A stretch of 64,000 bases of DNA from Fidelibacterota bacterium. Lineage in GTDB: Bacteria; Fidelibacterota; Marinisomatia; SCGC-AAA003-L08; JACNLC01. The translations under genes were made by a program, and so were the position numbers. The stretch spans positions 1 to 64,000 of the forward strand of contig JABHXA010000007.1 in the NCBI GenBank assembly GCA_018657495.1, given 5' to 3'. Positions 28,094-37,045 of this stretch are shown here, one piece after another. Numbering within the stretch: position 1 is the stretch's first letter; each line of letters starts with the position of its first letter. The notes under the pieces were generated by a model. That model worked only from the letters and a program-made list of their open reading frames with translations, was not told the DNA's origin and searched no databases.

Positions 28094-28837
28094 ATGAATC
28101 GTATATTAGTCTTTATTTATGGAATGATCTCATATTTATTTGGACTTGGGGCCCTTATTTACTTTTTTGGATTTATGGGAAATCTTTCATTTCTTCCAAA
28201 AACCATCGACTCTGGCCCGGCAGGTCTATTTACTACATCCCTGGTCATAAACATCTCCTTAATTGCCCTGTTTGGAATACAGCATACCATTATGGCCCGC
28301 ATGAATTTTAAAAAGGCTCTTGTAAGGTTTATTCCAGCAGCATCAGAACGCAGCACATTTGTCTTTATGACAGGTGTAGTTTTATCGCTAATTATGTGGC
28401 AATGGCGCCCAATGCCATCCATCCTGTGGAATGTAGAGAATAGCACAGCACAGCTGGCGATCACTGTAATTTTCTGGGGCGGCTGGGCTCTTGTGGTACT
28501 TTCATCATTTTTGATCAATCATTTTGAATTATTTGGATTACAGCAAATCTGGTTCAACCTGCGTAAAAAATCAATCCCTTCAATTAGCTTTAAAGAGCCA
28601 TTTCTTTATACTATTGTCCGTCATCCAATTATGCTTGGTATCTTGATTGGAATTTGGTTTACACCATTGATGTCTACCGGCCATCTCGTTTTTTCCCTGG
28701 CAATGACATGCTATATTTTGTTCGGCGTTAGAATGGAAGAACGCGACTTGATACTAAATCTTGGAGAACAATATATTAATTACAAAGCAAAAGTGCCTGG
28801 TCTGATTCCCTTTATTGGAGGCAACAAAAAGTCATAG
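28094..28837 (+). CDS. mddA: Probable methanethiol S-methyltransferase (MddA-like, NnrU/ICMT fold)
   Basis: This 247-residue integral membrane protein has five to seven hydrophobic segments. It shows FGIQHTIMAR, P-x-x-ERSTFVF, LINHFELFGL, TIVRHPIMLGILIGIWFTP and MEERDLILNLGEQYINYKAKVPG. The RHP and EERDL motifs are the S-adenosylmethionine-binding signature of isoprenylcysteine-methyltransferase-like enzymes. FGIQH, ERSTFV and LINHFELFGL match the MddA group, which methylates methanethiol to dimethyl sulfide. The start follows AAAGGAAAGAGA. It stands alone. A general NnrU-like methyltransferase remains possible. Confidence 0.7.
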   Translation: MNRILVFIYGMISYLFGLGALIYFFGFMGNLSFLPKTIDSGPAGLFTTSLVINISLIALFGIQHTIMARMNFKKALVRFIPAASERSTFVFMTGVVLSLIMWQWRPMPSILWNVENSTAQLAITVIFWGGWALVVLSSFLINHFELFGLQQIWFNLRKKSIPSISFKEPFLYTIVRHPIMLGILIGIWFTPLMSTGHLVFSLAMTCYILFGVRMEERDLILNLGEQYINYKAKVPGLIPFIGGNKKS

Positions 28838-29238
28838 TCCAATCTGATGACCCTGTAATTTGATTTTGATAGATTCTTGTTCAGTACCATCTTTGCATCA
28901 CAGGCAGGATGGTATTCAGATAATTTCAAAAAGCGAATCGAACATCACACAATAATTGTTGCCACCGAACTTTCTGGTGTCAACCGCATCAATACAGCCT
29001 CAATAAGTTTACACATTTGATCGGTTATACTGGAAATTCGTCCCGTAGTGCCAGTTTGAGATGAAGTTTGGATTACAAAAACAATAGAGGAAATCACTAA
29101 TTGTATATTACTATTTTGAAAGGAGTTTTGGAGTAGTCCCTGCAGATTAAAACACAAAAATATTCAATCATATCAAACATAATTAAACCATAAAATCCCC
29201 TTCAATAAACTGTATTCAAGAACGGGAATTTATAGTTG
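28838..29238. other. Intergenic region before the tRNA cluster
   Basis: There is no convincing gene here. A short hairpin, TACCATC/GATGGTA (28885-28891 and 28908-28914, 16-nt loop), lies about 50 bp after the methyltransferase gene and may act as a weak terminator. The rest is AT-rich without visible structure. Confidence 0.4.
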
Positions 29239-29312
29239 TACGCCCGGCAGGACTCGAACCTGCAATCGCTAGAGCCGAAATCTAGTGCCCTATCCATTTG
29301 AGCCACGGGCGC
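29239..29312 (-). tRNA. tRNA-Arg (anticodon TCG)
   Basis: A full 74-nt cloverleaf: acceptor GCGCCCG paired with CGGGCGT (one G-U), D-arm GCTC/GGGC, anticodon arm CTAGA-TTTCGGC-TCTAG, and T-arm GCAGG-TTCGAGT-CCTGC. CCA is not encoded. Confidence 0.95.
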
Positions 29313-29332
29313 ATTAAGATACATAAAATAAT

Positions 29333-29401
29333 GCCTACATAACTCGTCTTAATAGATTCTGATCCGAAGTCAGATGCTCTATTCAGTTGAGCTACGAAGG
29401 C
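29333..29401 (-). pseudogene. Decayed tRNA-Arg copy (anticodon arm TCG)
   Basis: The 5' portion is well formed: D-arm GCTC/GAGC and anticodon arm TCTGA-CTTCGGA-TCAGA. The 3' portion lacks the T-loop TTCGA motif and a paired T-stem, and only the first four acceptor pairs remain. At 69 nt it is short. It is probably a non-functional relic; a diverged functional tRNA is less likely. Confidence 0.7.
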
Positions 29402-29409
29402 AAGAAGTG

Positions 29410-29484
29410 GGTGACTGATGGGATTCGAACCCACGACATCCTGAGCCACAGTCAGGTGCTCTAACCAGCTGAACTACAGCCACC
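29410..29484 (-). tRNA. tRNA-His (anticodon GTG)
   Basis: A full 75-nt cloverleaf including the extra G(-1) opposite C73, diagnostic of tRNA-His. Anticodon arm CCTGA-CTGTGGC-TCAGG; T-arm GTGGG-TTCGAAT-CCCAT. CCA is not encoded. Confidence 0.96.
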
Positions 29485-29880
29485 ATTGTGCTAATATTGA
29501 CCAAACTTTCGCATTAATTGTTTCAATATACTTAAAGACATTGAAAAAACAATCAAATGTCATTATTATGTTCAATAATAGCTCGATAATTTATTGCAAC
29601 ACATATCATATTGTGAATATAATTTTTGCCACAATTGGATTTGAAATTGTTAATTTGTCACACATATCTATTCAATCTATATCTCACTATCAGAAATTAT
29701 TGCATCCAATAATTTATTCATCATAATACAAAACAAGGAAGTAAAATGGATAGATGTTATAATTCAACTGTTATCAGCGGTTCATTATTAATTGTGTTTT
29801 AACGTCGGGAAAAAGGGTGTCAGGACGAGCACCCACATGTATTGAGGTAGTTCCGACGCTTCGGTCGGAACGGCCACCTG
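29485..29880. other. Intergenic region between tRNA-His and tRNA-Pro with two hairpins
   Basis: There is no convincing gene in these 396 bp. Near the tRNA-Pro end are two dyads: GGGTG/CACCC (29815-29819, 29830-29834) and GTTCCGAC/GTCGGAAC around the loop GCTTCG (29850-29871). The 10-mer AACGTCGGGA at 29801-29810 recurs inside the tRNA-Pro relic (30042-30051). Confidence 0.5.
29850..29871. repeat. REP-like palindrome
   Basis: A perfect 8-bp inverted repeat, GTTCCGAC / GTCGGAAC, with a 6-nt GCTTCG loop and no T-run, just beyond the 3' end of tRNA-Pro. It resembles a short extragenic palindrome or processing hairpin. Confidence 0.5.
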
Positions 29881-29955
29881 TCGAGGTAGCAGGATTCGAA
29901 CCTGCGACCCCCTGCTCCCAAAGCAGGTGCGCTAACCGGACTGCGCTATACCTCG
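29881..29955 (-). tRNA. tRNA-Pro (anticodon TGG)
   Basis: A full 75-nt cloverleaf: acceptor CGAGGTA/TACCTCG, D-arm GCGC/GCGC, anticodon arm CCTGC-TTTGGGA-GCAGG, and T-arm GCAGG-TTCGAAT-CCTGC. CCA is not encoded. Confidence 0.96.
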
Positions 29956-30000
29956 ATTATAAAAAACTTCTAACAAATAGCTAACAATATAAAGGAACAA

Positions 30001-30079
30001 TCACGGATTATCATTACGATCTTGCGACCCTCCCGACTGTAAACGTCGGGATGCGCTAACCGGACTGCGCTATACCTCG
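30001..30079 (-). pseudogene. Decayed tRNA-Pro copy with a replaced anticodon arm
   Basis: The first 28 nt (acceptor 5' strand and D-arm) are identical to the tRNA-Pro 46 bp away. The anticodon arm is replaced by a 7-bp hairpin, TCCCGAC/GTCGGGA (30031-30037, 30045-30051), with a loop lacking a normal U33-anticodon layout. The T-arm and 3' acceptor strand are eroded. It is most likely a partial duplication. Confidence 0.75.
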
Positions 30080-30204
30080 ATTGATTTGTTGTTAATGTAT
30101 AGAATAACGATTCTAAAAAAGCTTATAAAATTACGAAAAGTAGGAATTCGAATACAAGCAATTGTAATAAAATATTAAATATCAGTATTCGTAAATTGAG
30201 AGCT

Positions 30205-31605
30205 ATGAAAATTGTCTCAAGATACATATTTAAAGAACATCTGCTTCCATTTGTCTACGCCCTGGCCGTGCTTATGTTTGTACTGCTGGCAAACTTTCTT
30301 CTAAAAACTATTGATAAATTCCTTGGAAAAGGTCTGGATATTGGAGTGCTTTTCGAATTCATGTTCCTGAACCTTGCCTGGGTTCTTGCCCTTGCCGTTC
30401 CCATGGCTGTCCTCGTTGCAACCCTTATGGCATTTGGTAGATTTTCTGCCGACAATGAAATCAATGCCATGCGATCTTCCGGTGTTAGTTACGGCTCTCT
30501 CCTTTTCCCTTCTTTACTTTTTGGTATTATCATTACGTCCCTGATGATATTTTTCAATAATTGGATTCTCCCTGATATGAATCATAAAGCCAGGAAACTT
30601 TCCGCAGATATCAGCCGGAAAAGACCTGATATGCAGTTTGAACCCGGTTATTTTGTGGATGCTCTACCTGGAAATACCATTTTAATTGGCGGTAAGAAAA
30701 ATGATGTTTTTACCAATATTACCATATTTAATGACGGCAATAATGTTAGTCAACGCACAATCCTCGCAGATAATGGCACAGTAGAAACCATCAGCGACGG
30801 TGTGATTCTTAATCTAAATGATGGCGTAATTCATGAACTTTCCGACAATCCCGAAGAATATCGTGAAATTTATTTCGAGAAATATAAAGTCGTTATCCCA
30901 GTTGATAACCTCATTCTTACCCGAAAGGATAGTCAGATACGCGGTGATCGTGAAATGACTTATGAGATGATTCGTGAGAAAATAGCCGGTTACGAAAACA
31001 AAATTATAAATGTTTGGGAACGGATTGATAAACGTCTAAATACCGAATTGAAACTCAATATCCTTCGACAACATTCGCCTGAAGTCATACAATACCAATT
31101 AGAATCCTATGAATTAAGCATGGCAGATTCATTAAATAATATGGAGGATAAGGCCGCCGCAGCCAAATTTAACCGGCGGTTAAAAAATCTCAAAAGGGGA
31201 ATTAACAGCGATTTGAAACTTATCGGCTCCTATGGGAAATCTATCAATAAATATTCAGTTGAACTTCATAAGAAATTTTCAATCCCTGTCGCCAGTATCG
31301 TTTTTATTTTGATTGGCGCACCACTCGGCATCATGGCCCAAAAAGGCGGCTTTGCTGTAAGTATGGCATTTAGTCTTGGATTTTTTATTATATACTGGGC
31401 CTTCCTTATTGCTGGGGAAGAATTTGCCGACCGCTCCCTGTTGTCTCCATTTCTGTCCATGTGGCTTCCAAATTTTATCCTCGGGGCTGTTGGATTATTT
31501 TTCTGTTACAGAACCTCACGTGAACAACGATTTTTCAATTTGGAATGGATGTCATTTTTTAAATTCGCAAAAAAGGAAAAAGATGATCCTGTCCTTCAAG
31601 GATAA
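30205..31605 (+). CDS. LptF/LptG-family lipopolysaccharide transport permease
   Basis: The preferred start is the ATG at 30205 (MKIVSRYIFKEHLLPF), 466 residues, since this lead is the family's usual N-terminus; an in-frame ATG at 30196 adds three residues. The YjgP/YjgQ fold is clear: three N-terminal helices, a periplasmic beta-jellyroll-like part (about 130-240), then three C-terminal helices (PVASIVFILIGAPLGIMAQKGG, FFIIYWAFLIAGEE, LPNFILGAVGLFF). The protein forms the inner-membrane permease that extracts lipopolysaccharide with LptB and its partner LptG or LptF, which is not in the window. An unusual helical insert (about 250-345) lies before the last helices. It overlaps the next gene by 23 bp. 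Confidence 0.9.
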   Translation: MKIVSRYIFKEHLLPFVYALAVLMFVLLANFLLKTIDKFLGKGLDIGVLFEFMFLNLAWVLALAVPMAVLVATLMAFGRFSADNEINAMRSSGVSYGSLLFPSLLFGIIITSLMIFFNNWILPDMNHKARKLSADISRKRPDMQFEPGYFVDALPGNTILIGGKKNDVFTNITIFNDGNNVSQRTILADNGTVETISDGVILNLNDGVIHELSDNPEEYREIYFEKYKVVIPVDNLILTRKDSQIRGDREMTYEMIREKIAGYENKIINVWERIDKRLNTELKLNILRQHSPEVIQYQLESYELSMADSLNNMEDKAAAAKFNRRLKNLKRGINSDLKLIGSYGKSINKYSVELHKKFSIPVASIVFILIGAPLGIMAQKGGFAVSMAFSLGFFIIYWAFLIAGEEFADRSLLSPFLSMWLPNFILGAVGLFFCYRTSREQRFFNLEWMSFFKFAKKEKDDPVLQG

Positions 31606-32140
31606 AAATCCCGTTATACCTGATTCATGTTATATCTCTGAAAGTGTAGATATTATCGGTGATGTGGAACTGGGTGATGATGTAAATATCTGGTTTGGAA
31701 CCGTGATACGCGGTGATATGAATTTTATTCGCATCGGTGAGAAAACCAATATTCAAGATAATTCAACTATTCATGTCACCACTGCTGTCTCCCCTACTGT
31801 TATCGGTGCCGAAGTAGTCTGCGGACATAATGTGTTGCTCCATGGATGCACTATTGAAGATAGATGTCTCATCGGAATGGGCGCCATTGTAATGGATGAT
31901 GTGGTTGTTGGCTCAGGCAGTATTATTGGCGCTGGTGCCCTCATTACACCAAGAACAATTATACCACCCCGATCATTATTTCTCGGCTCACCGGGCAGAA
32001 GTGTACGTGATGTGACTGATGAAGAATACCAGGATATTATCGAAAGTAGTCGCCACTACATGGATTATGCAAAGATTTACAAAATTCAGCAATTGCAAAA
32101 TCCAAAATGCAAACCTCAAACTGTGGGTAAAATAGTATGA
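31583..32140 (+). CDS. Gamma-class carbonic anhydrase-like hexapeptide protein
   Basis: I chose the ATG at 31583 (185 residues), inside the end of the lptF/G frame, because AAGGA precedes it and family homology starts at once; the longer frame upstream is non-homologous. Left-handed beta-helix hexapeptide repeats run from about 15 to 150. The three zinc-binding His are present: TIHVT, and CGHNVLLHG with two. This is the YrdA/PaaY/gamma-carbonic anhydrase group. It may hydrate CO2, but many members have no tested activity. It overlaps the next gene by ATGA. Confidence 0.88.
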   Translation: MILSFKDKNPVIPDSCYISESVDIIGDVELGDDVNIWFGTVIRGDMNFIRIGEKTNIQDNSTIHVTTAVSPTVIGAEVVCGHNVLLHGCTIEDRCLIGMGAIVMDDVVVGSGSIIGAGALITPRTIIPPRSLFLGSPGRSVRDVTDEEYQDIIESSRHYMDYAKIYKIQQLQNPKCKPQTVGKIV

Positions 32141-33420
32141 AATCATCAGTTGAGATAATCCGCGATAAACAACATAATCGGCAACATTCCTTTGAAGAAA
32201 TAAAGTATATTGTTGATGGTTTTACCAATGGTGATATTCCAGACTATCAAATGACCGCCTGGCTCATGGCTGTATATTTTAACGGAATGGACATAAGCGA
32301 AGCTCGTCATTATACAAAAGCCATGATTGAGAGCGGCAAGAAACTCGATTTTTCCTATCTCCCTGATTTCGTTGTAGACAAACATAGTACAGGTGGTGTT
32401 GGCGACAAGGTCTCCCTCATATTGGGTCCACTCCTGGCTTCATGTGGTTTATATGTGCCTATGTTATCCGGACGGGGTTTGGGTCATACTGGTGGCACAC
32501 TTGACAAATTTGAATCGATTCCCGGTTACAATGCCGATTTATCTGTTTCTGAATTTTCCAGGATAGTTGAAAAAGTTGGCGTTTCCATTATGGGTCAAAC
32601 TGCCGATATTTGTCCTGCTGATAAGAAAATTTATGCACTTCGTGATGTGACATCTACAGTGGCATCCCTGCATCTCATTTGCGGAAGTATCATGAGCAAG
32701 AAAATTGCTGAAGGTATTCGTGGACTCGTAATGGATATAAAATGTGGAAACGGCGCATTTATGAATGAGAAATCCAAAGCAGAAGAACTTGGCGTATTGC
32801 TTAAAACAGTTGGCAATGATTATGGACTAAAGGTGGATTATCTGATCACTGATATGAATCAGCCCCTTGGTAATTCTGTAGGAATTTGGACTGAAGTTAT
32901 GGAAAGTATTGATATATTAAAGGGCGGTGGTCCTGATGACCTAAAATATATTACTATAAAATTATGTGAAAAAGCCCTCATCCAGGCAGGACGAACAGGC
33001 AATCATATCAGTTATCTGGAAAATAAATTGAACAATGGTGACGCTCTCAAAATATTTGAACAAATGATTGATGAACATGGCGGAGATCTGTCATTATTGT
33101 ACAATCCACAAACCTATTCACCAAATAACAAACAAATTATTGTAGCTGATGAATCCGGTTACCTCCAAAATATGGACACATTCAAAATAGGAATTTCCAT
33201 CATTGAGATGGGTGGCGGCAGATTAACAAAAGCGGATAGTCTGGATAATTCCGCCGGTATTGTATTCTCCAAAAAAACAGGTGATCCTGTTGAAAATGGT
33301 GAGATTATTTGTGAGGCATTTTGTGCGGATGAAGCCCGATTAAAAAAAGCAGTTCAGACCATTAAGTCTTCAATCACAATAAGCGAAGAAAAAGCTCCTG
33401 AACGGCAATTGATACTTTAA
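32137..33420 (+). CDS. pdp: Pyrimidine-nucleoside (thymidine) phosphorylase
   Basis: This 427-residue enzyme has the family's usual length. The signature SGRGLGHTGGTLDKFE is present near 110-125 and the phosphate-binding KHSTGGVGDK near 83. It cleaves uridine or thymidine with phosphate to the base and (deoxy)ribose-1-phosphate. The start overlaps the carbonic anhydrase gene by four bases (ATGA), so translation is coupled. It complements the nucleoside uptake and kinase operon at 60.6-64 kb. Substrate range (uridine/thymidine versus thymidine only) cannot be read with certainty. Confidence 0.92.
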   Translation: MKSSVEIIRDKQHNRQHSFEEIKYIVDGFTNGDIPDYQMTAWLMAVYFNGMDISEARHYTKAMIESGKKLDFSYLPDFVVDKHSTGGVGDKVSLILGPLLASCGLYVPMLSGRGLGHTGGTLDKFESIPGYNADLSVSEFSRIVEKVGVSIMGQTADICPADKKIYALRDVTSTVASLHLICGSIMSKKIAEGIRGLVMDIKCGNGAFMNEKSKAEELGVLLKTVGNDYGLKVDYLITDMNQPLGNSVGIWTEVMESIDILKGGGPDDLKYITIKLCEKALIQAGRTGNHISYLENKLNNGDALKIFEQMIDEHGGDLSLLYNPQTYSPNNKQIIVADESGYLQNMDTFKIGISIIEMGGGRLTKADSLDNSAGIVFSKKTGDPVENGEIICEAFCADEARLKKAVQTIKSSITISEEKAPERQLIL

Positions 33421-33447
33421 TAGTTCCTGCAATTCAAAAAATCTTTA

Positions 33448-35622
33448 TTATTTATCTCTAAATCTCTGGAAAGGATTTGAGTGGATACTGCATTCCTTCC
33501 TGGGCATATGAACTCTTAAAAATATTTCGTTTATTCGACTTTCCTGTGGACACCATTGGGTGGCCAATTCATATGAATCTGTGCATATTAACAATGGGGT
33601 AACACCGTCGGGCATTTCCCAATCCGCTTCCGGATAATCCTTCAAATCGTATATTTCTTTGATCGAATTTGCAAAAGTTGGCAGCGCCGCTTGTGAACCA
33701 AACTGTTTTTCTCCCAGCGATATCCCCGGGTCGTCCATACCAACCCATACACTGATGGCAATTTGCGGAGTATATCCAACAAACCAGGCATCTGCCTTAG
33801 AGTTAGTGGTACCAGTCTTACCGGCAAGCGGTCGATAAAATTTATACTTCCAGCGAATTGAACCACCTGTTCCCTCATCAATAACCGATCTCATCATATC
33901 CCGCAAAATATAAATGAGGTTTTCATCCTTGACTTCACGGGATTCAGTAGTATATTCTTTTATCACCCTTCCATAGCGATCTTCAATCCTGGTGATTGCA
34001 AAGGGTTTAGATAATATTCCGTTATTTGCAATAGCCGCATAGGCCGTGGTTATTTCCATGGGAATAACATCTGCAACACCAAGTGCAATTGCATCAACTT
34101 CCGGGATGTATGTTGATAATCCAAACAACTGGGCATTTTTCTTAACTGCAGCTGGTCCCACTAATTCCTGCACTACTCTTACGGAGATTAAATTTAGTGA
34201 TCTTTTGATACCTTCCCGGAGGGTAGTGAGTAATCCTGTTGAGCCATCATGATTCTGTGGATTCCAACGATCAATACAGCCTTCATCCAGGCAAATCTCA
34301 ATGGGTTGATTCAATAATTGCGTTGTCGGTTTGTATCCTTTTTCCAATGCTGTCATATATACAAAGGGTTTGAAGACCGATCCCGGCTGACGTTTTGCCT
34401 GTGTCGAGCGATTATAATGATCGGCATATTCCTCTTCTTGCCGGCCGCCGATCATACCGAGGATTTTCCCCGTTTTTGGCTCAATGGCAACAACTGCCCC
34501 CTGGACAAGAAATTGTGATCTCAGTTCAGGTGGTATTGTGAGATCTTCATCTAAGATTTTTTTTATGGAGTCTGCTGAAATTTCTGTACGTGCCTGCGAT
34601 ATGGCAAATGCCAGTTTCTTCTCATTTTTTAGGAATTCTTTATTCAGGACCGTCTGATTTAAATTGATACTTTTATTAAAGTTTTCCTCAAGGATATTTT
34701 GAATATCTGAATCCAGGGTGGTATGAATGACTAATCCGTCTTTATATAAATCTATATTGAGTTCATCATCAATTTTTTCCAGTTCACGGCGGACATATTC
34801 TGCAAAATAATGGGCCCATCCGGTATCGCCGGTTGATTCTTTTTGCGAGAGCGGAATTCGGCTATATTCTAATTTTGATTCTTCTGTGATATATCCTCTT
34901 CTATGCATCACTTTTAAGACAAGATCTCTTCTAATGAGAGCTCGGTCAGGATGAGTGCGTGGAGAATATCGCGCCGGGGCTGGCAGTAACCCAATAAGTA
35001 CTGCACACTCATCCAATGTTAGATCAGATACATCCTTACTATAATAAATGTCTGTGGCAGCTTTAATTCCATAACTGCCATGGCCAAAGTGAACTGAATT
35101 GAGATACAGTTCCATTATCTCTGCTTTCGTATATGTTTTTTCTATCTGGATAGCGGTTAGAAACTCTTTCAGCTTCCGGGTAATGGTCTTTTCGAAACCG
35201 ATAGAATTATACATATTGCGCGCCAACTGCTGGGTTATCGTGCTGGCACCCTGCTTACTACTCATGGTAATGACATCAACAATTACGGCCCTGACAATCC
35301 CCCTGATACTTATGCCCGAATGCTCATAAAAGCGGTGATCCTCCATGGAGATAAGGGCATTAATAAGATCTTTTGGCACCTCGCCTATTCTGATAATATC
35401 CCGCTTGCGAATGTACAATTCTTTGATTAGCTTTCCATCGGCAGCAACGACTTTTGAGATGGTGTCAGGACTGAATTGCTGGAGTTCATCCAACGAGGGA
35501 AGATCCCTGGCAAGGAATATTAAATAGATGATGACTGACAGTCCTCCTGCCAGTAAAAGAAGAAAGGTGTTTAAGAACACCTTTCCCCAAGATTTAGATT
35601 TTCTTTTTTTCTTTTTTGTCAA
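33448..35622 (-). CDS. Class A penicillin-binding protein (PBP1A-like)
   Basis: This 724-residue bifunctional cell-wall synthase has a short basic cytosolic tail and one membrane helix (about 15-38). The glycosyltransferase 51 domain carries catalytic Glu94 (EDHRFYEHSG), QGASTITQQLARN and AEIMELYLNSVHFGHGSYG. The transpeptidase domain has Ser415-x-x-Lys418 (SVFKPF), Ser475-x-Asn477 and Lys602-Thr-Gly. It polymerises and cross-links peptidoglycan in the periplasm. It starts 5 bp after fumC and is the last gene of the kor-fumC run. All active-site residues are intact. Confidence 0.95.
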   Translation of the reverse strand: MTKKKKRKSKSWGKVFLNTFLLLLAGGLSVIIYLIFLARDLPSLDELQQFSPDTISKVVAADGKLIKELYIRKRDIIRIGEVPKDLINALISMEDHRFYEHSGISIRGIVRAVIVDVITMSSKQGASTITQQLARNMYNSIGFEKTITRKLKEFLTAIQIEKTYTKAEIMELYLNSVHFGHGSYGIKAATDIYYSKDVSDLTLDECAVLIGLLPAPARYSPRTHPDRALIRRDLVLKVMHRRGYITEESKLEYSRIPLSQKESTGDTGWAHYFAEYVRRELEKIDDELNIDLYKDGLVIHTTLDSDIQNILEENFNKSINLNQTVLNKEFLKNEKKLAFAISQARTEISADSIKKILDEDLTIPPELRSQFLVQGAVVAIEPKTGKILGMIGGRQEEEYADHYNRSTQAKRQPGSVFKPFVYMTALEKGYKPTTQLLNQPIEICLDEGCIDRWNPQNHDGSTGLLTTLREGIKRSLNLISVRVVQELVGPAAVKKNAQLFGLSTYIPEVDAIALGVADVIPMEITTAYAAIANNGILSKPFAITRIEDRYGRVIKEYTTESREVKDENLIYILRDMMRSVIDEGTGGSIRWKYKFYRPLAGKTGTTNSKADAWFVGYTPQIAISVWVGMDDPGISLGEKQFGSQAALPTFANSIKEIYDLKDYPEADWEMPDGVTPLLICTDSYELATQWCPQESRINEIFLRVHMPRKECSIHSNPFQRFRDK

Positions 35623-35627
35623 AGATT

Positions 35628-37013
35628 TTATTTATTTGGATTTGTCATTGATAATGGGTCCAATAACTCATTCAGCTGTGCTTCATCCAGCACCTTTTTC
35701 TCCAGGGCAATCTGCCGAACAGTTTTCCCACTTTCGTAGGCATCATGTGCTATAGCAGCGGCGTTATCATATCCGATAACAGGTGCAAGGGATGTACACA
35801 TTGCCAGACTGCCTTCAATATAATCTGCACATTTTTGCGTATCGACTTCAAGTCCGGTCAATAATTTCTCATTAAACATTTTTGCACCGTTACTCATAAT
35901 TTCAATTGACTGAAGTAGATTATGCGCAATAAGCGGCAGCATCAGATTTAATTCAAATACACCGCCAAGACCGCCAAGGGTAATTGCCGCATCATTGCCA
36001 ACAACTTGAGCGCTAATCTGAATAAGGGATTCACAAATGACCGGATTCACCTTCCCGGGCATTATTGATGAGCCTGGTTGAACAGGAGGCAAAATTAATT
36101 CGCCGAGTCCTGCTCTTGGTCCTGATCCCAGCCAGCGAATATCATTGGCTATTTTAAAGAATGATACTGCGACTGTTTTTAGCACACCAGAAACAAGGAC
36201 AGCTGCATCCTGTGTTGCCTGTGCTTCATAGTGATTAACCGCTTCGCTAAATACAACACCAGTGTAAGACGATACCTCTTTTGCAATTCTTGCACCAAAT
36301 TCTACATGGGTATTAATTCCTGTTCCAACTGCGGTACCGCCCTGGGCAAGACCTTCCAATTGATCTTTTGCCAACTCCAGACGTTTTATTCCACTTCTTA
36401 TCATAGCAGCATATCCTGAGAATTCCTGTCCCAGTCTGATCGGGGTGGCATCCTGAAGATGGGTTCTGCCTATTTTGACGATATGATCCCATGCTTTCGC
36501 TTTTTCATCTAGACCACGATGGAGCATTTCGAGGGCAGGAATCAGTTCGTTCTCAATTTCAATTTTGGCAGCAATATGAATCGCCGTTGGAATTACATCG
36601 TTGCTGGATTGTCCCATGTTGACGTGATCGTTAGGGTGAACAGGCTCGCGGCTGCCAATAGTCCCGCCCATTAGTTCACTTGCCCGGTTGGCAATAATTT
36701 CATTGGTATTCATATTGCTAGAAGTACCGGAACCAGTTTGGAAGATGTCTATGAGAAACTGATTGTCAAAATTGCCGTCAATTACTTCTTCGGCTGCTTT
36801 TATAATAACAGATTTACGTTCATCATCCAATTGTTTGAGGTCAGCATTTACCACTGCAGCCGATCGCTTAATTATGCCTAATGCACGAATCACTGCCGGC
36901 GGCATATAAATACCGCTGATTGGAAAATTCTCTACTGCTCTCTGAGTCTGAGCGCCATAATAAGCATCATCAGGAACAACCATTGAACCCATTGAATCTT
37001 TTTCAGTACGCAT
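35628..37013 (-). CDS. fumC: Class II fumarate hydratase
   Basis: This 461-residue enzyme shows the fumarase/aspartase superfamily motifs GSGTSSNMNTNEI, GRTHLQDATP and the signature GSSIMPGKVNPV with its catalytic Ser. It interconverts fumarate and malate in the TCA cycle and needs no iron-sulfur cluster, so it is oxygen-stable. It lies downstream of the 2-oxoglutarate:ferredoxin oxidoreductase genes, consistent with an oxidative or reductive TCA module. It has the class II fumarase length rather than that of aspartase, but aspartase activity cannot be excluded by eye. Confidence 0.93.
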   Translation of the reverse strand: MRTEKDSMGSMVVPDDAYYGAQTQRAVENFPISGIYMPPAVIRALGIIKRSAAVVNADLKQLDDERKSVIIKAAEEVIDGNFDNQFLIDIFQTGSGTSSNMNTNEIIANRASELMGGTIGSREPVHPNDHVNMGQSSNDVIPTAIHIAAKIEIENELIPALEMLHRGLDEKAKAWDHIVKIGRTHLQDATPIRLGQEFSGYAAMIRSGIKRLELAKDQLEGLAQGGTAVGTGINTHVEFGARIAKEVSSYTGVVFSEAVNHYEAQATQDAAVLVSGVLKTVAVSFFKIANDIRWLGSGPRAGLGELILPPVQPGSSIMPGKVNPVICESLIQISAQVVGNDAAITLGGLGGVFELNLMLPLIAHNLLQSIEIMSNGAKMFNEKLLTGLEVDTQKCADYIEGSLAMCTSLAPVIGYDNAAAIAHDAYESGKTVRQIALEKKVLDEAQLNELLDPLSMTNPNK

Positions 37014-37045
37014 CGGATTTCTCCTATATTAATATATGAATTATT

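Noticed and set aside
28945..29157. 70-codon minus-strand ORF before the tRNA cluster
   Set aside because: No ribosome site, no domain and low-complexity composition; judged non-coding.
29541..29726. 61-codon plus-strand ORF between tRNA-His and tRNA-Pro
   Set aside because: Very Ile-rich with no ribosome site or domain; typical of AT-rich spacer.
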